Positions 59,525 through 64,000 of a DNA stretch of 64,000 nt are shown here, one piece after another (the first letter of the stretch is position 1; each line of letters starts with the position of its first letter). Made by a program: the position numbers and the translations under genes. Source of the stretch: Coleophoma eucalyptorum (taxonomy: Eukaryota > Ascomycota > Leotiomycetes > Helotiales > Dermateaceae). The stretch is taken from positions 930,001 through 994,000 of the forward strand of contig JALRME010000011.1 of the NCBI GenBank assembly GCA_026120035.1. Reading direction: 5' to 3'. The notes beneath the pieces are model-generated. The model ran no database searches, was not told the DNA's origin, and worked only from the letters and a program-made list of their open reading frames with translations.

Positions 59525-61303
59525 CTTTAATTTATTGAAGAGATATAACCAAATGGGGGATGAATTGCGATATTACTGAACTGATGATCACGGGAAGCAA
59601 GGTAGACGATTTTGAGTATCTTGTCTGATATTTATATACTTGAGCTTTTAGAGATCGTTCATTTTCAATCTCCGAGTCTCTGGGAGACTTCCACACTAAC
59701 TAACGAGTGCTGAATTCCCGCAGCTAGGGTAGGCAGTTCCCAGTTCAAGGCGGAGACGATATAGCCTTGATAAGCGATACCCTTGTCAGTGCGTGTGGAG
59801 GCTTTTTCCCGGCACCAATTCGAACTGTATTCTAGTTCAATTGTCGTGCTGGGTTGATTGCACCTCCTATAATTAACTATACAAACATGCTGACTTCCAT
59901 CAAAGCAACGAGTCGACTCCCGCCTTTAGAGCAATAATTTATAAAATTATTAAAGTCTTATTGTCTTGTTTGCTCAACGGGTTTGTGACTGATCAAATTT
60001 ACTATCATTAAAAAGTGTCCATTTAACAACATGATAGGCTACCACAGCTAAAATAGTTTCAATTTTATGTTGCAGTTAGGTAGCAAGATTAGGGGATATA
60101 CAGTATACTATGGCAATATCTAATTTCCCAACTGTGAAAGAGGGGGGGGGTTCAGAGTTAGAGGAAATGAACGAAGCACAGATGAAAAATTCGGAGAGAT
60201 TATATCATATGATAGCTATACATCCCATCCGAACATGTCAATTAGAACAATTGCGAGGCTACCGCATGAGCTAAACGCATTTGATATTAGTTAGAGGGAA
60301 ATGCTAGCTTTGACTTAGATTTTACGATGATGCGATGGTGGTTGACGAATTACATCGACCGACCTAAGCTATAATCACCATGCTTGCAGCTAATGAACCC
60401 ATCAGGGTGCCAAGCCAATCTCAAACTCTACATTAGTGCAATAGCGAACGCATGGAGGTGACGGGTCAGAAAAATGCTGGTGCTTCGGTGGCCGTGGCCG
60501 TGGATCCCGCGGGATTTCGGTTTTTCTCTCCTACTTTAGGGCGGGAAAGATAGCCCGAATATGCATACAGTACCGTATTGCAGCAGTTAAGAGGATTAGG
60601 GTCATCGTCAGGACTACCACAGAGCTTATTTGCTGCTAGAATTTAAATCATCGCACCTTCAATATATATTATGATGAGTTCAGGTGTCTTGAGATGGAAT
60701 GAGGACGCCCTGTGGAAGGACTTTTAGGCGACTCAGTCGGCAGTAGTTGTGATCCGGGTTATTTTTTTGCCGGAGATCTAGGGTTAAATGCTCCCAGCAG
60801 TGCTTTAATATTTGTTCTCAACACACAAAGAATCTCCGGCGGCATGGTATCTGTTTCCACGGTCGTGATTGCGACATAGAGGCGGCCAATACCATAATCT
60901 CTCAGGAGGTGTTAGTAGTGCCAAAAGTGGTCCTTCAACTTATCATGAATACGTGCCCGAACAGTGGAGATTTATTTGAATATATCTATATCAAGTACTT
61001 ATTGAGAGGCCTTGGGATTATAATGCTTATTTTGGAGATCTAGTTTGTTAATTTCGAGTATTTTATCGCCTGCGCTTGGGACAGGTGAGGCTTACCGGGA
61101 ATTCATTCGTATTATTCAACCTTAACCATATATTATTACTTGGAACACCGCATTCATGATTTGAGCTGTATATATGATATGGTATTGTTAACGGTTAGAA
61201 CTTGCAATGGTGTCTGATTCAAATTGATACGGTAGGCTTCAATTGCGATGCCTTGCTTAAACTAAAAGCTTGGTCCTATCATACCTTTATCCCTAATCAT
61301 CCA
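59525..61303. other. Intergenic, 1.8 kb
   Basis: AT-rich, with a G-run at about 60143-60151. No gene or element recognised on either strand; the left end carries the SDR promoter. Confidence 0.5.
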
Positions 61304-62227
61304 CTAAGCAGCTGCAGCCACCCCCTCTTTACAATCATCCAGTCCAAGAGACTCAGCAACGTTCTTTAGGTCAACCATCCACAAGCCAACTGTTCCCTTC
61401 GGGAACTGAGATCGCCATCCAATCATACACTGAGCTCTTGGGCTCATATCCTTGACAATGTGTCTGGGGACCATGAAGGCGTATGCCTCTTCTGGTGTTA
61501 GATAACTAGCCTGCATATTCAGAGCAAGACCTCGACGGAATTCATTATCAGTTTGGTTTGCCCCCCCTCCATGAATAGTCTTCCCACTGAACAATGCAAC
61601 GTCACCAGCCTCCATCTCGCAAGGAAATGTACCATCTACATCATTGTTTGCCATATCAGGCCAGCGGTGGCTTCCAGGACGGATCCTCGTGGCCCCATTT
61701 TGTTCGGTGAATTTGCTTAGAGCAAAGAAGAAGTTGACGTTGGCTTCAGGACTATCTGGGCCCGCCGTTTTAAAGATACCCCACTGGTCCTGATCACGGT
61801 GCAAGCGCTGCGCCTTGTTCCCTGGGCCAATCTCAATAACTTGAGCAGTGTTGATCCAGTAGCTACCAGGACCAGCATCATATAAAGTACCGGAGTCCGC
61901 CGAAAATATTTCTTTGCAAATGTCGTGCATGAGTTCGTTTTCAATAATTTGTTTACGGAAGACTCGACTATAGGTAACTAGATTTGGGAGACGTTTGGTA
62001 TTTTTGCCGAGTAAATCAGCGATCACAGGATCTGCCCATTCAGATCCAAGAGGTGTCTTGGCTAGAGCGGGGGTGAGTTCGTCGTTGAATTCTTTAAGCT
62101 CATCTGCGGCAAGGAAGTTCTTGATGACAACAACACCTTCAGAGTAGAATGCCTTCATGATGGCATCCTTTCCCGCAGATGCTGGGATCCTCTGAATTGT
62201 CGGCATCTCTTGTTGAACTGAACCCAT
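61304..62227 (-). CDS. Phytanoyl-CoA dioxygenase-like Fe(II)/2-oxoglutarate oxygenase
   Basis: A single exon of 307 aa from MGSVQQEMPT at 62227; an in-frame ATG at 62311 would add 28 untypical residues. The iron triad is H143-x-D145 (LHRDQDQW) and H219 (GKTIHGGGANQ), with R231 or R232 for 2-oxoglutarate. The size and the AGDVALFSGKTIHGGG block match fungal PhyH-type tailoring oxygenases such as those of fumonisin and meroterpenoid pathways. It would hydroxylate or desaturate a small molecule. It lies between the SDR and permease 2. Confidence 0.93.
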   Translation of the reverse strand: MGSVQQEMPTIQRIPASAGKDAIMKAFYSEGVVVIKNFLAADELKEFNDELTPALAKTPLGSEWADPVIADLLGKNTKRLPNLVTYSRVFRKQIIENELMHDICKEIFSADSGTLYDAGPGSYWINTAQVIEIGPGNKAQRLHRDQDQWGIFKTAGPDSPEANVNFFFALSKFTEQNGATRIRPGSHRWPDMANNDVDGTFPCEMEAGDVALFSGKTIHGGGANQTDNEFRRGLALNMQASYLTPEEAYAFMVPRHIVKDMSPRAQCMIGWRSQFPKGTVGLWMVDLKNVAESLGLDDCKEGVAAAA

Positions 62228-63446
62228 GGCGAATCGTGTGATGGTGATGTACTTATAAGTTTGATTAATTTTGGATAGTAAAAATTCAGTCTTGGTTTGT
62301 TGCGTTTTCAATATCGTGTTCTTATTTGAGATGTTCTTATTTGAGAAGGTTTAGGTTACTTATATTACGCTCTCAAGCTATGCTAGAGACGACAGAGTTA
62401 TTCTGACCTGGGCAAATACCTTATCACAGCCGATGCCTATCGGCTAGTATAGCCGCCCTTTTGAACTAAACATGCCAAAAGTCTTATCACATTACACACC
62501 CTAATATGGATCTAGTGTCAAGAGCGGCATGATTTTAATTGGATAGAAGCAAGATAGTATCTACCATTCTCTTCGAATTAGGATCCACAGTGGCTCTAGT
62601 TGTCAATTACTGCTGGACGGGCTTCTCGGAAATGTGTTAAATGTACGGGTTAAAGTATCCGTTCACTGATTAAAGATTTGGGTAATTCAACCTCTAAATC
62701 CGCCCGACCCAGCCCGCTATTCAGCCCATTCCACAAAGAGAGAGACGCAGGGGCAGGGGATCAACCTTCTTCAACAATATTTGAAATTCCCAGCTCAGGA
62801 AGTAACCTATGCAGTTTAAGCAGCAATTTAACGTTCTATTCTTGCGCTGTTGAGCTTATGATTAAGATAGATATCAAAACTCAAATATACCGTCGCTGCA
62901 ATTAGTCATGGCACTGGTTATAAATGTCATGAGTAATACAATTGCTAATACCACCCCTATACAAACCCGGTGACGGTTGAGCGCGTAGCTGTTCCGCGGA
63001 TTAGGCTGGAAACATTGTTCAGCGAGTTACTGGAGTGTTTCGTCCTAGCGACTATATGAAACAGCATATCTAGGGCACATGTGGGGATAGTCTCCCTAGC
63101 TGTGCAATATTCGTGTCTCGTAGACCCATAGGATCGTGGAATTTGAGGATATCGGATTATGTAAGGTAAGGTATACCGCATTCGACCTTGCGGGCCTTCG
63201 TACATCTACTCTGAGCTATCCCTACAGATGCACATCATGGATGGTATGTGATGAGACTCTCCAATTTATCTGTCCTTTAAACCGTTCCTACGCATAAGTT
63301 AGGTTCAACATGTACTCCTGAATGGCGAACAAGTAAACACATCTTTCGGCATGCATTTCTAAGTGCAAAATAATCTATAATTTGCCAGAACTAATACTTA
63401 AATCGAATTGCAGATTTACTCTTGACTATTATATTCTATGCCACGC
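62228..63446. other. Intergenic, upstream of the PhyH-like gene
   Basis: 1.2 kb without a supported gene; it holds the PhyH-like promoter and the 3' region of permease 2. Confidence 0.55.
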
Positions 63447-64000
63447 CTAACGACCTACGTATTTCAACTCTAGGTGTCTGAGAGGAATGTACGTAATAAC
63501 AACAAACACCAAAATTAGTTCATTTCCAATATCTCCGCCCGCATCGCCAATCATTCTTCCGATAACACCGACATAAAAAGATTCTACCATTCCTAAGATA
63601 GCTCCAACCCATCCTATCAGGAATGCCGTCAAGCCAGCAAAACCAATTGGTAATTTAGCAGGCGTGTTCCAGCCTTCGAGGTCATAGTTCGCAATATTTC
63701 CTTTCCGGAAATAATAATGCTCGATAAACAAGATTGCGAAGAAACACGTATTGTAATAACCAAGGAGTGAAAGTATGCTGCCTAAGAAAACCAGAATCTT
63801 GTTTCGGCCTATAAGCGAGAGAACAATAAGGACGGCGAAACAAACTAAACTCCAAATAAATCGAGGGATAGCTTGCAACGACTTTGAAAATTGTTGAATA
63901 GACAATGCTGCCGAGTAAATCGAAAGGGAATTTAAACCGACTATAGGATATCATTAGTATTAGTATATAGAGTAAAGAAATCTTTGGTATACTCACCTCC
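63447..64000 (-). CDS. NCS1-family permease 2, C-terminal part (runs off the window)
   Basis: The exon 63940-63447 is preceded by an intron (63996-63941) and four bases of the previous exon at 63997-64000. It encodes about 164 residues ending RHLELKYVGR. It aligns along its whole length with the C terminus of permease 1 (GYYNTCFFAILFIEHYYFRKGNIANYDLEGWN against GYYNTSFFAIIFIEHYYFRKGNIANYDLDGWN), and the intron is at the same codon, just before the Y-S-A-A-L-S/A-I-Q-Q-F block. The two are paralogues. It probably carries a related substrate. The N-terminal three quarters lie beyond the right edge. Confidence 0.92.

Noticed and set aside
1..64000. CRISPR arrays, rRNA, intact transposons or viral sequences
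   Set aside because: None found; repeats present are short tandem units or a single duplication, and no transposase, reverse transcriptase or capsid motifs were seen.

Overview
The window is nuclear DNA of a filamentous ascomycete (Pezizomycotina). Nearly all genes carry short GT-AG introns (about 50-110 bp). The gene repertoire is fungal: a Zn2Cys6 regulator, a HET-domain protein, a PTH11-like relic, NCS1, OPT and MFS transporters, and a PL3 pectate lyase. Intergenic DNA is AT-rich and long. The class cannot be fixed from the sequence alone. I found no polyketide synthase, NRPS, terpene cyclase, rRNA, tRNA, CRISPR array or intact transposase. Exon boundaries were worked out by hand from splice signals, reading-frame continuity and family motifs.

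Left part (1-14.7 kb): the 3' end of a possible regulator, a DHA2-type MFS exporter (855-2990, +), a PhzF-like protein (5628-6494, +) with altered signature residues, an OPT oligopeptide transporter (6849-9606, -), then 3.3 kb without genes and an SP-family sugar transporter (12866-14705, -).

Redox block 1 (16.7-26.8 kb): a cupin and a Baeyer-Villiger-type monooxygenase (BVMO) are divergent from one promoter. Next comes a broken locus in which an FMN-dependent 2-hydroxyacid dehydrogenase lacking its 3' end runs directly into a ketopantoate reductase lacking its 5' end. An NAD-epimerase and an aldo/keto reductase follow, convergent to each other. Relics nearby (ankyrin fragment, PTH11-like fragment) and a HET gene (29.2-31.0 kb) mark this as accessory genome.

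Middle (31.4-43.4 kb): a full-length ABCC/MRP transporter (-), a secreted PL3 pectate lyase (-), a beta-lactamase-fold serine hydrolase (-) and an MDR-family reductase (+).

Redox block 2 (44.4-64 kb, running off the right edge): a second BVMO divergent from an NCS1 nucleobase-type permease, a Zn2Cys6 regulator, an NtaA/DszA-type flavin monooxygenase divergent from a second cupin of the same family as the first, a two-domain dimeric-barrel (EthD-like) protein, an SDR, a phytanoyl-CoA-dioxygenase-like enzyme, and the 3' end of a second NCS1 permease. A regulator, two related permeases and several unrelated oxidative enzymes, without a scaffold-building synthase, look like a catabolic (or tailoring-only) cluster acting on an imported small, perhaps N-heterocyclic, compound. 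That substrate assignment is inference. This block is the best candidate here for an undescribed system.
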